Source of the DNA: Candidatus Hartigia pinicola | Lineage (GTDB): Bacteria > Pseudomonadota > Gammaproteobacteria > Enterobacterales > Enterobacteriaceae | DNA length: 64,000 nt | Direction of reading: 5' to 3' | Assembly (NCBI GenBank): GCA_020541205.1 | Contig: CP048208.1 | Coordinates: 1,116,001 to 1,180,000, forward strand | In this document: positions 12,329 through 24,897 of the stretch, piece by piece | Layout of the letters: each line of letters starts with the position of its first letter | Position numbering within the stretch: position 1 is the stretch's first letter | Notes under the pieces: generated by a model | Database searches by the model: none | What the model was told of the DNA's origin: nothing | The model's input: only the letters and a program-made list of their open reading frames with translations | Program-made: the position numbers and the translations under genes

Positions 12329-15237
12329 GAAAAGCAAGACTATTATACTATATACTAAATTGTGTATACGGCTTAATATATTTTAGATGTAATCCAACAA
12401 GCACATCAGTATATAAATTAATAAAGTTTAAAATTACAAGTTAATTGTTACAGATAGATAATTAAAAATATTAACAAATTTAGACTGATTCTTCTTGATT
12501 ATTCAAAAATTTTAAAAATATGTAATGAGTCAATAAAATAATTTTATTTAAATATATTAGTTAGAGTCTACATGAGTTCATCTCAACTTACTTAAGTGAT
12601 ATATCCTTAACAAGGAGTTCTTAAAAATCATAAAAATAGATATTAAATTTATATTTTAGTTGTTGAATTTATTATAAAAATAATACAATATTATCTAGTT
12701 TTAAAAATATTGAAAACTTATTCAGTAAGTTTTCAATATTATATGTTGTATTATTGAAAACGAATAATCGTTTTAAAAATTTTCTTTATTTCAGTTTTTT
12801 GAATATTATAGACAACTCAATTGAGTATGTATTAAGTTAAAAAAATTTTAATTCTGTGTCTCAATGATTTACTAAATATAATTATAAGTAACAAAAATCT
12901 AACCATAAAATACCTTGCAGAAAAAGAAACTATTTCATTCGACATATAAGAATATCCAATAAAAACATAAATTTTAAGAGAATATTTTACTCAATCCTTA
13001 TAAATTAGGTTGATACTAGTTATTTTTTATATTCACAATCATATAATTGTTTGCATTCTAATACTAACAAAAAAACCTAAAACCTGACATTGCTCCTATG
13101 AACACTTTTATATTTTAGAACATAAATCACCTATCTTAATAGGATGAAATTATTAAATTACAATTACCTGATAGAGTGTCTGTTTAATTATATATAACTT
13201 TCGTCTAAAAAGTAAAAAATTGATTTAATCAGCTCTGATATTAATAGTGTAATTTCGATATTCCATCTTGTTTCAGTGATAGCTAGATCCTTAAAATTAT
13301 TAATATATTTGCTAATTATTTCAAATTTAATTCTAGTAGTACGTTCAATAAAGCCTTATTATTTTTTTCTACTAGGTTATTAATAGATTTTAACTTGATA
13401 AGAGTTAATTCAATAAAAATGTTAAGAATTTTACAATTCACTAAAATTGTTCTTTTATATTATTTAATCTCAATTATATGAATATAATGAGAATTTCATC
13501 TCTAGTATAAATATGCTCATTATGCTTTTAAAAAACTATACCACTTAAAAAATAATACTAATGCATACTTTTAAAGTTGCAAGATTTTTATATTATCATA
13601 TGATATTATTATGTTAATGAAATATAACAACATATTGTCTTAAAATTTTAAACCGATACTATTAAAATTTCATTAAAATAGTATTTGAAATTTAAAATAA
13701 ATGGGTGATTAATTTAAAAATTACTATTAAATTTTCGTTGAATGATATAATTTCAGAAAATATAAATGCTTTCTGAAAAAAATAAAAACCATAATATGTA
13801 TTTAACGAAATTAAAAAATTCAATAATTTTTATATAAAATGCAATGTACATAAATTAACGGCTGAAAATTTATTCTTCTTCGATTACAATAAAGTCTAAA
13901 GACATATTTTAATACAAATAACTGTAACTAGATCAATTATTATTTATATTGATATAGTATAAATAAACTATAAAAGATTTAAGTTATTTCTTAAAAAAAC
14001 TAGCATGCTATATTATTTTTTTTACAAAATACACCCGTCATTACTAAAACATATAAAGCTTTATAGATAAATCCTTATCATGCTTAAATAATCAAGCATC
14101 ATCTAACATGACTTTAGTAAATGGTAATAATATTCCACACAATCGAAGTATATTTACTTAATTAGCGCGTACAACCATAGACTAAGGAAGAATTATCATA
14201 AGAACAATAAAGTATTATCAAACTCCGTAAGTAATGATCTATGTAGATAAGACCTAAAATATTATTACTAAATATAAAGCATTCAACTACAAAATAAGTG
14301 TTAAAAACTATTAAGAACATTTCACACGGAATGATTTTTATGTATTCTATTAGGATGTACAAACATTATAACAATAATATAAATCTAAAAAATCTTTTAA
14401 AAACTCAATTATGTTTTATAAAAACTAAAAATTGTATTTTCATTAAAAATCAATATATTATAAGTTTTCTATTTTTCAACATATTCTAAAATGCAGCGGA
14501 AAGCATAATACGAAACTCATAGTGTATTCTCAATGACACTACCCGTATATCACTATTTGAAATTTAAAAAAAATAATCTTCAAAAAACTAAGCCTTCTGA
14601 AATGCGATTCTAAAAAATAATTACTAATAGCTATATCAGCATTAATCAAAACACCAATAGAATTTTTAAATAATTGGTATAAGAAAGTGAAAATATTAAT
14701 CTATTTTTTTAAACATCTATAATACAATAAAATACTTTTGTCATAATATGAAATATTCGATTAGAAATTTAAGTTTACTATATAACAACTAATTCTAGGA
14801 AAATCCATAAAATAGATAAAAAGCTTCATTGCTGATTTTTCCTTCATAAAAAATCACTTGTACAATTAAATGAGTTGTTAACGGATGACAACTGTACAAA
14901 TGATATATTTATGTATGATGTGTATCATATAGTATATGTAATAAATACGATAATAACATACAAGGAAATTAATACGTTCAATGTGATCCTTAAAAAACGA
15001 ATTGTCAAATTTAAATAAGATTGTCTAAATATCACCGAATAAAGAAAAATCATATAAGCTATTTGCATATCTTCTATTAGTTTGTCAATCTAGCATTGAT
15101 TGCCTTTCTGTTTCTTAAAATATACTGAATATGTTTTTAGAGAGATTAATGTTATGCTTATACTATCATTATTCTAATTGAAGATCTTTTTTTATTACAA
15201 AACAATAACTAAAATTTTATAATATGAATAATTTATG
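12329..15237. other. gene-free AT-rich region
   Basis: 2.9 kb with no supported gene. Short open frames at 14162-14362 (minus) and 14298-14489 (plus) have the Ile/Asn/Lys/Tyr-rich composition expected of random AT-rich DNA and are not credible. A striking 15-bp hairpin at 12706-12740 is listed separately. rplU and rpmA, which lie divergently upstream of ispB in E. coli, are not seen. Confidence 0.7.
12706..12740. repeat. 15-bp perfect hairpin, terminator-like
   Basis: AATATTGAAAACTTA (12706-12720), loop ttcag, then the exact complement TAAGTTTTCAATATT (12726-12740). It lies about 380 nt after the stop of the antiporter gene. It could be that gene's distant terminator or the terminator of a vanished gene. 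The stem is AT-rich and the following bases (atatgttg) lack a strong T-run. A perfect 15-bp stem is unlikely by chance here. Confidence 0.55.
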
Positions 15238-16209
15238 ATGAATTTAGAATCTATTATTAAACTTACCACTGAGGATATGTCAGCAGTAAACCAAGTGATT
15301 CTCAGTCAATTGAATTCAGACACTGCACTAATTAACCAACTTGGTTGTTATATTATTAATGGTGGCGGAAAAAGAATTCGTCCAATGATCGCTGTTCTTG
15401 CTAGTCGATCCCTTAGCTATTCTGACCAAAAAAGTATCCAGGTCGCTGCATTAATTGAATTTATCCATACTGCGACTTTGTTACATGATGATGTAGTAGA
15501 TAAGTCTGAGATGCGACGTGGAAAACAAACTGCTAATAGAGTTTTTGGTAACGCTGCTAGCGTACTTGTAGGTGACTTTATTTATACCAGATCCTTTCAG
15601 ATGATGACGGATCTTAACTCCATACGTATACTTAAATTAATGTCTGAAGCAACAAATGTTATCGCTGAAGGTGAAGTATTACAGCTAATGAACTGCAATA
15701 ATCCTAATATTACTGAAGCACACTATATGCAAGTAATCTACTGTAAAACAGCTCGTTTATTTGAGGCGGCCGTACATGCTTCTGCTATTTTAGCCGCTGC
15801 AACATCTGAACAAGAAAAAGCGTTTAAAGATTATGGTCGTTATTTAGGTACTGCATTCCAGCTAATTGATGATTTATTAGATTATCAGGCAGATAAAACT
15901 CAATTTGGTAAAAATATAGGCGATGACTTTGATGAAGGAAAACTAACTTTACCTCTTTTTCATGCGATGAACCATGGAACAGAAGAAGAATCAGCCTTAA
16001 TTCGCCAAGCAATAAAAAAAGGTAATAGTCGCCATTTATTCACCAGGGTTCTTGCGACAATGAAACGTTGTGGCTCACTCGAATATACTTATCTCCGTGC
16101 ACAAGAAGAATCACAAAAAGCAATTGATTCTTTGGATATGATAGATGATTCTGTATACAAAGACGCTTTAGTTAGCCTGGCGCATATTGCTATTTCACGT
16201 CACTCTTAA
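15238..16209 (+). CDS. ispB: octaprenyl diphosphate synthase
   Basis: A 323-aa trans-polyprenyl transferase aligning end to end with E. coli IspB (323 aa). It condenses farnesyl diphosphate with isopentenyl diphosphates to make the C40 side chain of ubiquinone and menaquinone. The first Asp-rich motif is DDVVDKSEMRRG (about residues 84-95) and the second is QLIDDLLDY (about 211-219). GGGKRIRP (about 43-50), which binds isopentenyl diphosphate, is intact. Two adjacent ATGs occur; I chose the second (15238) because MNLE then matches the E. coli start. No clear ribosome site precedes either. In E. coli the next gene is sfsB, and a degraded sfsB-like relic lies about 950 nt downstream. One Pro-to-Leu change in GKPTLPL (here GKLTLPL) is notable but not in a catalytic residue. 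Retention implies a respiratory quinone is still needed. Confidence 0.96.
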   Translation: MNLESIIKLTTEDMSAVNQVILSQLNSDTALINQLGCYIINGGGKRIRPMIAVLASRSLSYSDQKSIQVAALIEFIHTATLLHDDVVDKSEMRRGKQTANRVFGNAASVLVGDFIYTRSFQMMTDLNSIRILKLMSEATNVIAEGEVLQLMNCNNPNITEAHYMQVIYCKTARLFEAAVHASAILAAATSEQEKAFKDYGRYLGTAFQLIDDLLDYQADKTQFGKNIGDDFDEGKLTLPLFHAMNHGTEEESALIRQAIKKGNSRHLFTRVLATMKRCGSLEYTYLRAQEESQKAIDSLDMIDDSVYKDALVSLAHIAISRHS

Positions 16210-18651
16210 TACATAGATCTATAGGTATAGGAAAAAAATGTATTTTTTATTTTTTTAATTAAAAATGTATAAAATAAAAACATAATCTGTATAGTTAAAA
16301 TATGTTTAATAATTTTATTATACTCGTGATTTGATTATTTTAGTGCGTAGTCAGAGTTGTAGTCCAGAGTAAAACACAACTTCTCTTGACATTTAATGAA
16401 AAATTACAGAATCAAAAAGTATTGACAAGATTTAATCACTTAAATTAAATGATTTCACTTAACCAATTCCATCATAACAACACTTCCACAATTTTTCTTT
16501 AGCTATCAAGGCAAATTCTTTTAAACACAGTTAATAAATATTTTAACCTTTGATTTTTAAGCACTAACTATATTATATTTATCTCTTTCAATATATATAA
16601 TTATAAATCTTGTTTTAAATATATCTATTTATTATTAAGTAAATAAACAAAGATAATATAATTCAGCTTATTCTTATTAATCATATTAGAACTTACTGTA
16701 CTGTTCTGTTAAAACTTAATTATTTTATGCATCTTTTGAAAATATACAAAAGTCACATGAATCAAGAAATATTAAAAAAACTATTATTGTTGAGAAGCTT
16801 ATACATACTTTATAAAATATCAGAAATGTATCAAGCATTATATATACTGTTGTATATAAACAAAATTGATTCTTAATGAAAGGTATCTGCCTATAAATTT
16901 AACTAGTCAAGGTATGTTCTATAATTATTTTACAATTTAAAAATTATTAAAAATAAAGTTAAAACTACTAAAGACGAAATAAAATACAACTAACGAATTT
17001 GTATTCATATTACTTATAACGTTAGTTATACTATTTAGATCATAAATAAAAATAACATTAAAAACCAAATACATAGTTAAAATATTTCTGGTATTCACCT
17101 GTAAATTATAATAAATATGTAAAGCTGACACTGATACAAGGTAGTAACAAAGATGGGCGTCAAGGATTTAGAGAGTAAATTCATAGCTTTAGTATACACA
17201 GAGCGATCAAGATATGTAAAAAATGTTTTAAATCATGATGTTATAAAGGTAAAATATATTTAGAAAATGCATATAATATATGCTGTACAAAATCATTTTA
17301 ATAATGAAACTCAATTTTTTAATTTTACTTTTCAGAAATTAAATTCTCGCATGAAAATTAAATTTTAAAGCTAATACCTTTAATATAATAGAACAATGAA
17401 AAATATTTAAATATCAGATTTCAATTTATTAAATTTATATATTTTATTTAGTTCTAGCTATTATACAACACACATACCGAATAACTCTTAGTAAAATCAC
17501 TAGAAAACTGTACATTATTATTTAAATAACTTAAATTCTGTTTATTTTTTAATCTGTTACACTCATTTGTAATAGTAAAAATATGTAGTATGTTAAATGG
17601 TAATTCATGTCTTTTATATAAACACAATCTGTATTTATTTTGACTTTAAGAGTTAGTACACCTAATTCTATCGTTTAAATATTATTATCAATCATATGTA
17701 ATTAATGATATTTCTTTTGAATATTTAGACTTTTCTTTACAATTCATTGTGCATGACTATGATACAATCAATCTATATAATATATTAACATTTTTAACTA
17801 TTAGTATATAAAAATCTTTTTTATTATCCGCATTTGCTGCCAACAATAGAAACTTATACAGACATTATTATTATTTTTACATGAATTTAGTGTACATTTT
17901 TTTAGAAGTCTTTAACTGTACTTATGTTGCGTGCTTTAAAGTAATTATAAATAGTTCCAGTTTTTATAGGTTTTGTTAATTTTTTTACAAAACTATTTTA
18001 CGTGATTGATTTTCGTGACCATCACTCAATTATATTTAGCTATTATTATTTTAATAGACTGTTTTCAATTAATAACACGACGTATATTACAGTCAGTAAT
18101 GATTTCCTATCTAAAAACATCTATCGAGAACGCACTAGATATCCTGTAAATACTATATTCATCGATGTTTTATATTTCAAAAATTTCTATATAAATTAAC
18201 TATTGTAGAAATAGTAAAAACTGTATTGTCATATTTTCAGATAGAACACTTTATCCGCATAACATATCATGAAAAATATTATTATACATAAGTTTAAGTT
18301 ACTTTCTTTCAAAAGATAGTAATAAAAAAATTATATGTAGTGATAATATTTTTTATAAAAAATTATAAAAATATTTAAGAAGATTATTATTAGTTAAATC
18401 CGAAAACTTCATGTATTTAGTAAGATAATTAAGTATGTAAGAATAAGTAATACTTTGTGAACTATTAGTATTTTCTTAATATACTATATATACAAAAAAT
18501 TTTCGTTCCACTTTATAACAAAGTATAGAATATTTCTATTCTAAGATATGCAGTAAAATTCATTATCTTTATTTTTAAAAATAGTTGATAACTTCTATAA
18601 CAAAGTTCATATTATTTGATTAAGTTATTTTTAGAATGTTATCCGGATAAT
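16210..18651. other. intergenic region with gene relics
   Basis: 2.4 kb between ispB and xseA. Just after ispB an A-run and T-runs (about 16230-16260) might end transcription without a GC-rich stem. A probable sfsB relic lies at 17153-17301. A copy of the 16-mer ATACAAGGTAGTAACA, found again after ppk, lies at 17134-17149. Open frames at 16937-17131 (minus) and 18002-18199 (plus) look like chance. However, a short coding-like reading in another frame, RRILQSVMISYLKTSIENAL, overlaps the second one at about 18080-18140; I cannot assign it. Confidence 0.55.
17153..17301 (+). pseudogene. sfsB: probable sfsB relic (Ner-like DNA-binding protein)
   Basis: In E. coli sfsB directly follows ispB. Here, about 950 nt after ispB, an ATG at 17153 opens MGVKDLESKFI, recalling MESKFI at the E. 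coli SfsB start. The frame then shifts by one within about 17183-17193. It continues SIHRAIKI-CKKC, matching the spacing of His, Ala, Ile and Lys-Lys in WHPADIIAGLRKK, then a TGA, then LENAYN against LANALS of the helix-turn-helix. About six residues are missing between KK and LENA. The local G+C at 17150-17180 is much higher than its surroundings, as expected for a young relic. Identity rests on short matches plus gene order. It encodes no usable protein. Confidence 0.5.
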
Positions 18652-20007
18652 ATGTTAACTCAAAAAAGTTATGGAATTTATTCTGTTAGTGAGCTCAATA
18701 AAGTAGTTCAAAAACTTTTAGATCATCAGATAGGGGACATTTGGCTGACTGCTGAAATATCAAATTTTTGTCAACCTAGTTCTGGTCATTGGTATTTTAC
18801 GTTAAAAGATGATCAATCTAAAATTCGTGCTGCCATGTTTCGTAGTCAAAACACTCGAGTTAATTTTCACCCACAAAATGGCCAACAAGTTATAGTGAAC
18901 GGTAGAATTATGTTGTATAATCCTCGTGGTGATTATCAAATTATTATTGGACACATGGAATCTATTGGGGAAGGATTACTAAAACTACGTTTTGAGTCAT
19001 TAAAACAAACTTTAAATGAACAGGGTTTATTTGATTCTCTACATAAACAGTCATTACCTTCACAACTTCAGCGTATTGGTTTGATTACTTCTACTACTGG
19101 TGCGGCATTATATGATATTCTGCATATTTTACGTCGACGTGATCCATCGCTTACTATTGTTATTTATCCAACTGCTGTTCAAGGTGAACTTGCACCTAAA
19201 CAAATTGTGCGCGCTATTAAATTAGCTAACATTCGTAATGAATGTGATGTACTTATTATTAGTCGAGGGGGAGGATCACTTGAAGATCTTTGGGCTTTTA
19301 ATGAAGAAATCGTTGCTCGAGCTATATTTGCAAGCTGTTTACTTATTGTTAGTGCTATAGGTCATGAGACTGATGTTACGATTTCTGATTTTGTTGCAGA
19401 TATACGCGCACCAACACCTTCTGCTGCTGCTGAGTTAGTAAGTCGAAATCAATTTGAATTAATACGTCAACTGCATAGCTTTCAACAACATCTTGAGATG
19501 ACGATAGATTATTACCTTATTATCCAGAAACAAATGTTTAGCCATTCACAACATCGATTACAGAAACAACATCCACAACTTTATTTACTAAGGCAACAAC
19601 ATCAATTAAACATACTGAATCAAAAACTCAATCAAGCTATAAAAAAACATCTACAAGATGCTAAAATATATTACAAAAAACTACAACGTTATCTATTGCA
19701 TCAAGACTTACGACCTCAATTACAAAAGCACAATCAAAAATTACAACACACTCAATATCATTTTAAAAATATAATATCTGGTTGGCTGAATAACTATCGA
19801 GAACGTCTTTCTGTTAGTTCTTCAAAAATAGAAGCAGTGAATCCATTAGCTACTCTTGCGCGGGGATTTACTGTTAGTGTAATAGCTGATGGCACGGTTT
19901 TAAAAAAAATATCTCAAGTAAAATTAGGTCAAAAATTAAAAACACGCCTTAAGGACGGTTGGATTGAAAGTGAAATAACTGACATAATCCACATGAAAAT
20001 TAAATAA
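18652..20007 (+). CDS. xseA: exodeoxyribonuclease VII large subunit
   Basis: A 451-aa protein closely matching E. coli XseA (456 aa), the catalytic subunit of exonuclease VII, which with several XseB copies digests single-stranded DNA in repair and recombination. An N-terminal OB-fold (about residues 10-105) contains SGHWYFTLKDD and GDYQIII. The catalytic domain holds TSTTGAALYDILH, RRDPSL, IISRGGGSLEDLWAFNEE, SAIGHETDVTISDFVAD and RAPTPSAAAE. The coiled-coil region (about 270-390) is rich in Gln, His and Leu, and the C-terminal LARGF and DGWIESE are present. The frame opens at TTG 18616, but the ATG at 18652 starts MLTQKSYGIYSV, equivalent to the E. coli start, with GGA 4 nt upstream. The Gly of E. 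coli GRGGGS is Ser here. In E. coli xseA is the divergent neighbour of guaB; here guaB is 23 kb away. xseB is not in the window. Confidence 0.95.
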   Translation: MLTQKSYGIYSVSELNKVVQKLLDHQIGDIWLTAEISNFCQPSSGHWYFTLKDDQSKIRAAMFRSQNTRVNFHPQNGQQVIVNGRIMLYNPRGDYQIIIGHMESIGEGLLKLRFESLKQTLNEQGLFDSLHKQSLPSQLQRIGLITSTTGAALYDILHILRRRDPSLTIVIYPTAVQGELAPKQIVRAIKLANIRNECDVLIISRGGGSLEDLWAFNEEIVARAIFASCLLIVSAIGHETDVTISDFVADIRAPTPSAAAELVSRNQFELIRQLHSFQQHLEMTIDYYLIIQKQMFSHSQHRLQKQHPQLYLLRQQHQLNILNQKLNQAIKKHLQDAKIYYKKLQRYLLHQDLRPQLQKHNQKLQHTQYHFKNIISGWLNNYRERLSVSSSKIEAVNPLATLARGFTVSVIADGTVLKKISQVKLGQKLKTRLKDGWIESEITDIIHMKIK

Positions 20008-20960
20008 ACACTTAATTTATCGAGAAAATAAAACCTAGAAAATATTAATTTTAATATATATTAAAAACTTACTAAAACAAAAATCTCAACATAAATCGTA
20101 CGTAAACATATATAAATATTCTTTTTAAAACTATTTTCGCTAAATTTTTTTATAATCATCATTAATTGCAAGAAGTGCAGCACTACTATATAATGATTAA
20201 TTTATCATATTAATAATTATTAGCATTAAAATAAGATTGTGATTAATTTTATAATACAAATATAATACTCTTATTATTAATTATTATTAATTTTAGAAAT
20301 TATATAGTTTATATCTTTTAATATACACATAAAACGATAATCTAATATAAAATCATCTAAGAAATTATAAATAACTTGATATTACTATACTACATTCATG
20401 TGAATTTCTAATAATAAATTACTATATTTTAGCACTTACTTAACATCATTCTAATGCTGCACTTAAAAATCATAAACGCTCACAAACAGAGCTGAAACGA
20501 ATAGATCTTTATATAACCTAATACGATATTTAACAAAATCAGACTCGTTAATACAATACACTAAAATTTAGTACTCAGACTAAAAGTATTAACTCTCTCA
20601 TTATAACTTAGATAAATATATCTATTGATCATATACATAAAATTAATAAATATGTTTATTGTCTTAACTATTTATCTTAAAATATTCATTATGACCTCAC
20701 TTCACTCTATCACAATCATACTCAATAGCATGAGATAAACTTTTGTCTAATTAAAAAAATTTCAGATATTAAGCAAAAGGTTCTTATTTTTACTATAAAA
20801 ACTATTATGACAAACAAAGAATATTTTAATAAGTTTTTACGAGATAAAGACTATTCAAATTAGAGATTTCATATAATTTTAGTTAATTATATACAATACA
20901 ATTGTGAGTTATAATATAATTATTTATTTATATTATATAAATACACACACTACTAAGTGT

Positions 20961-21015
20961 AGCTATGTTGACAATAGCTCATAAATATTTTATATAGTAT
21001 ATATAAAATATTTAT
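20961..21015. repeat. two adjacent hairpins
   Basis: First: AGCTAT, 7-nt loop, ATAGCT (20961-20979). One base later comes a 16-bp perfect stem, ATAAATATTTTATATA (20981-20996), loop gta, TATATAAAATATTTAT (21000-21015). The second stem is A/T only. There is no gene within 900 nt, and the role is unknown. Confidence 0.45.
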
Positions 21016-21693
21016 ATTTATAATTATTATGTGCTAATATAACGTTTCACATACGCAAGTTATGTGATATCAAATTTTAACATTATGAAAATATGTTTTG
21101 TCCGTATACTATTTATTATTAATATTGTTCCCAATAAAAAAATAATTTAGTTTATTAAAATATTTTAAATTAATATGAGCATTATCATTTTTTTGATCCA
21201 AAGAAGATAAATTTAAAAAATCATAATCTTTATTTAAAAAAAATCTAAATAGATTTTTGATGGTTTTTCTAATAAATGATGGAAATTATTAATTATTTTA
21301 AAATTTTTTCAGGAAGATTAGTTATTTTCTTGCTTCACGTTGCTATTTAAATAAATTAACGCGTAATATTAATAATGAATATATTCTAGATTTAACAAAT
21401 CAACTATACACAAAGATATTTGTTATTCCTTATTAAATTTTCACTTTATAATATACATAAAAATAAGCGCTTTGATTATATAAAAATAAGATATCACACT
21501 GAATTAATAAAAAAATACATCTCGATTCCTTAGAAAAAAGAGGTTGTAAAAGTATGCAAGAAAGCTTATTATTGTACATAATACTCTAATATGTTTGATG
21601 GATACACTATTTAATTTTTATAACATAAAACTCAAGATACTTTTAACTTTATAGTCTTAACTATTACTACATTAAATAACTAAAACTGAAAAC

Positions 21694-21727
21694 ATCTTGT
21701 GTACTATATACACAAGATAGAGTTTTT
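21694..21727 (+). terminator. terminator-like hairpin without a gene
   Basis: ATCTTGTGTA (21694-21703), loop ctata, TACACAAGAT (21709-21718), then agagttttt. A perfect 10-bp stem followed within 4 nt by a five-T run has the shape of a Rho-independent terminator for plus-strand transcription. The only plus-strand gene upstream is xseA, 1.7 kb away, so this is probably a fossil terminator of a lost gene. Confidence 0.4.
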
Positions 21728-24700
21728 AGTGACTTCATTTACCATCAGTAACCAAAAAAAAGAAAACAATCAGTATTATTTTAATGATTATTACACACTA
21801 TAATTTAAATTATATGTTAAGCAGATTAAATAATTCACCTATCTGATCCTAAAACATAACTAAAATGTTTCATTAATGATGAATTCTTTATAATGTCTAA
21901 ATTACACAATAATATTTTATGCAACTAAGAGTAATATTCTTATTCTAAAACCATTAAGTAGTAAAATTTATCATTCGTAATTATTTCAATAATTATCTCC
22001 AAAATAGCAGAAGCAATATAAGCAAGTACTTCAATCCACTTGATTACTCAATTCTCTTTTAAAATACAATATTATTTTATGTGAAGACATTATCTTATGT
22101 AATAAAAGACGATAATATTTAGTAGATATCTTTGAATAAAAACACTTTATAGAGTTAATAATGATGATTTTCTTTTAAGATTACATCTTATTCAGGAATG
22201 TTAAAGATTCCAGATAGACGTTAAAAATATAGATTTTTAAAGAACGGCTTATTCTCTTTCAAAAAGCGACACCACATGTTTATCAATGAAGATATAATAT
22301 TAAATAATTTTCTACAGCTTTTCACTTAGTTGCCTGAAAATTTTTCTTCTTAAGAACTAAAATGCTGCTTAAACATGTTCTTATATTAACATTAAATTTA
22401 GTCATTTATTTTTCAGATATACTCAAAATAAAGTAATTGAGTAAAATTATAATTTATTTTTTAATTCTATTGTGTATAAAAGGACTTTTTAAAAAATTTT
22501 TTAGTTTTATTACAGAAAATAATTTTAATAACTTAAAATATTAAAATTATGCATTTATATCTCACTATGAAGTATAAACACACTACTCAACTTTTAAAAT
22601 AGTAACAATATAATACTTAATACTAAGTTACGCTTTAAATTTAACGATCTTTATACACATTTAATGATATACCACAATAAAGAGACTCGCTCACGTTTCT
22701 GACGAAACGCACTAAAATCAGTTAAAAATTTTCTATAATATACATGCGATTTCAAATTGAACTTTCACTATTACTATAAAGTTCTTTTATAAAAAAGTTA
22801 ATGATTGTAACTACCATTTTTAAATTAATTTACAGTATCAATGATTATTTACTAACCATTAACAATAATAACTTTTAACGAATATAATTCTTTAACTATA
22901 AATTGAGAAAAATAGATATTTTCATCTATAAGAAAATGCTTATTATATATGCTAATCTTTACAAATTAATATAATCTTATGAGTAAAGAATATATAACAA
23001 TTACTTTTTATATTATCTCTGGAACTAATAACGTAGTGAACATAGACTATATTTTAACAATTTTACCCTTAAAGTATAGCCTTATATCTTTTTAAGAAAG
23101 ACTAAATTCGATGATTGACCATTGAAATTTTAAGTGTTAACATAAAAGTATAGAGGACGCTTTTAACAGAAATTTAAGATAGTAGATTTAATGTAATAAA
23201 CTTGACTATATAAAATCTAAGTATAATATCCTGGCATGATACTAATAGCTTCCGTGATTTAACATAGATAACAATTGATTACTAGTAGTAGAAATTTTTA
23301 ATAAAATATAATGTTAAAAACAAAAACTGTTATATTAAAAACTTATTTGTTAGTCTGTGTTTTAAAATACGCATTTAATGTAAATGTTTGATTAAACAAG
23401 ATCTAATCATATATTCTAAGTAAAAGAAATATTGAATTACTAATCGATCTAGATTAATACATAAGTTTATTGAATAATTATACGAAATTGATTTATAAAT
23501 CTATTAGTTAGATGAATAACATTACGGTGTAAAATCTATACTGAATGACATAATATCGCACAAAATAACTTTTAAAAATATTTACAATCTTTTAAAATAT
23601 CATGACTGTATATACCCCATTTTTAATCAATAAAATTACAGTGGAACATTAGTGAAAGATATTACAAAAATTGAATCATGATTTGTTTATTACTAAACAA
23701 CGCACACATAAATCTATAAATCAATATCTATAAGATATTTTACACTTTTATAATATCGCCTAAAAATTTATTGCGCTACTTATAAAGTACTAATTTTCTT
23801 AATAGAAATACTGTCTATTATTATCTAGCATACTAAAAATATCATCTCTTTAAAAATGCTGCAAGTGCTAGATTAGATATAAAAATATAGTTTCATAAAT
23901 TCGCGTCAGCAGTAAGAAGAATATAAATAATTTTCGTTATAATTAATGCATATAGAATTCAGAACATGAATACAATGCACGCATAAAACTATGATACAGA
24001 TAAAAAGTATTAGATATAATATGATTTATCGTAGTAGGAACTGAAAATATGTCTTATAACATGCAGTAATGATAAAATATGCTAAAAAAAAAGAATAGAT
24101 GCTTTAACATCATACGTCTAAAAATCAATTATTTTATATATAAAAATATACTAACAAATAGCAATTATATAATACAAGATTTTAAAAGAGTGTATATTGT
24201 TTATTGGAAAAAAATTATTAAAATTAAAATTATACAATCAAATCTATACTATTAAAAGAATAACTGAGTATCAGTGTGTTTGATATTTTAAAAAAAATAC
24301 TCAATAGTCTCTTTTGAAGAAATGAAACATTGTACATTTATCACTATTTCATTTAATCTATCATGACATTATTTCAAAAAGTTTATTGAGTGAGTGACGC
24401 TATTTATTTAATGTATTATAATTCATTATCAAAACAGAGTGATGAATATTATTGTAACAAATTGATATACTTTTTAATAATTATCAGCATTCTAATAATA
24501 TTAATAATAATATAAAACCCCCTTTAGATCGTATATGTTAATTCATAATTAAGCTGTATAGCTTAACCAACTTTACTTTAAAATTTATCAAAACATCAAT
24601 AATAATATATTTATTATTCATGTTAATATCTGTTCAACTTCAGAGAAGATAAAATCTAAGTTTAAACATTTTAATTATGATATATACTGCGTTATTTCCT

Positions 24701-24897
24701 TTGGTCTGACACCGTCATATTACACCCTACATCTTCTTTAAAATATTCAGACAAAATTTATACTTCTTTATTAAAATAAAATACTGTTAATTTATCTCAT
24801 AAATAAACATAAAACGTATATATTAATAAACCGAGTAATATAAAATAACTTTAAATATTTTTAAAAATATTATTTACCCACCAACATATATTTTAAC

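Noticed and set aside
14162-14489. Overlapping small frames on both strands
   Set aside because: Composition is Ile/Asn/Lys/Tyr/Phe only, without start signals; typical of random AT-rich sequence.
16937-17131. Minus-strand 64-codon frame between ispB and xseA
   Set aside because: Hydrophobic Phe/Ile/Asn-rich noise from AT-rich DNA, with no start signal.
18002-18199. 65-codon frame upstream of xseA
   Set aside because: No ribosome site and no recognisable motif; another frame in the same DNA looks more coding-like, so this is at best part of a relic.
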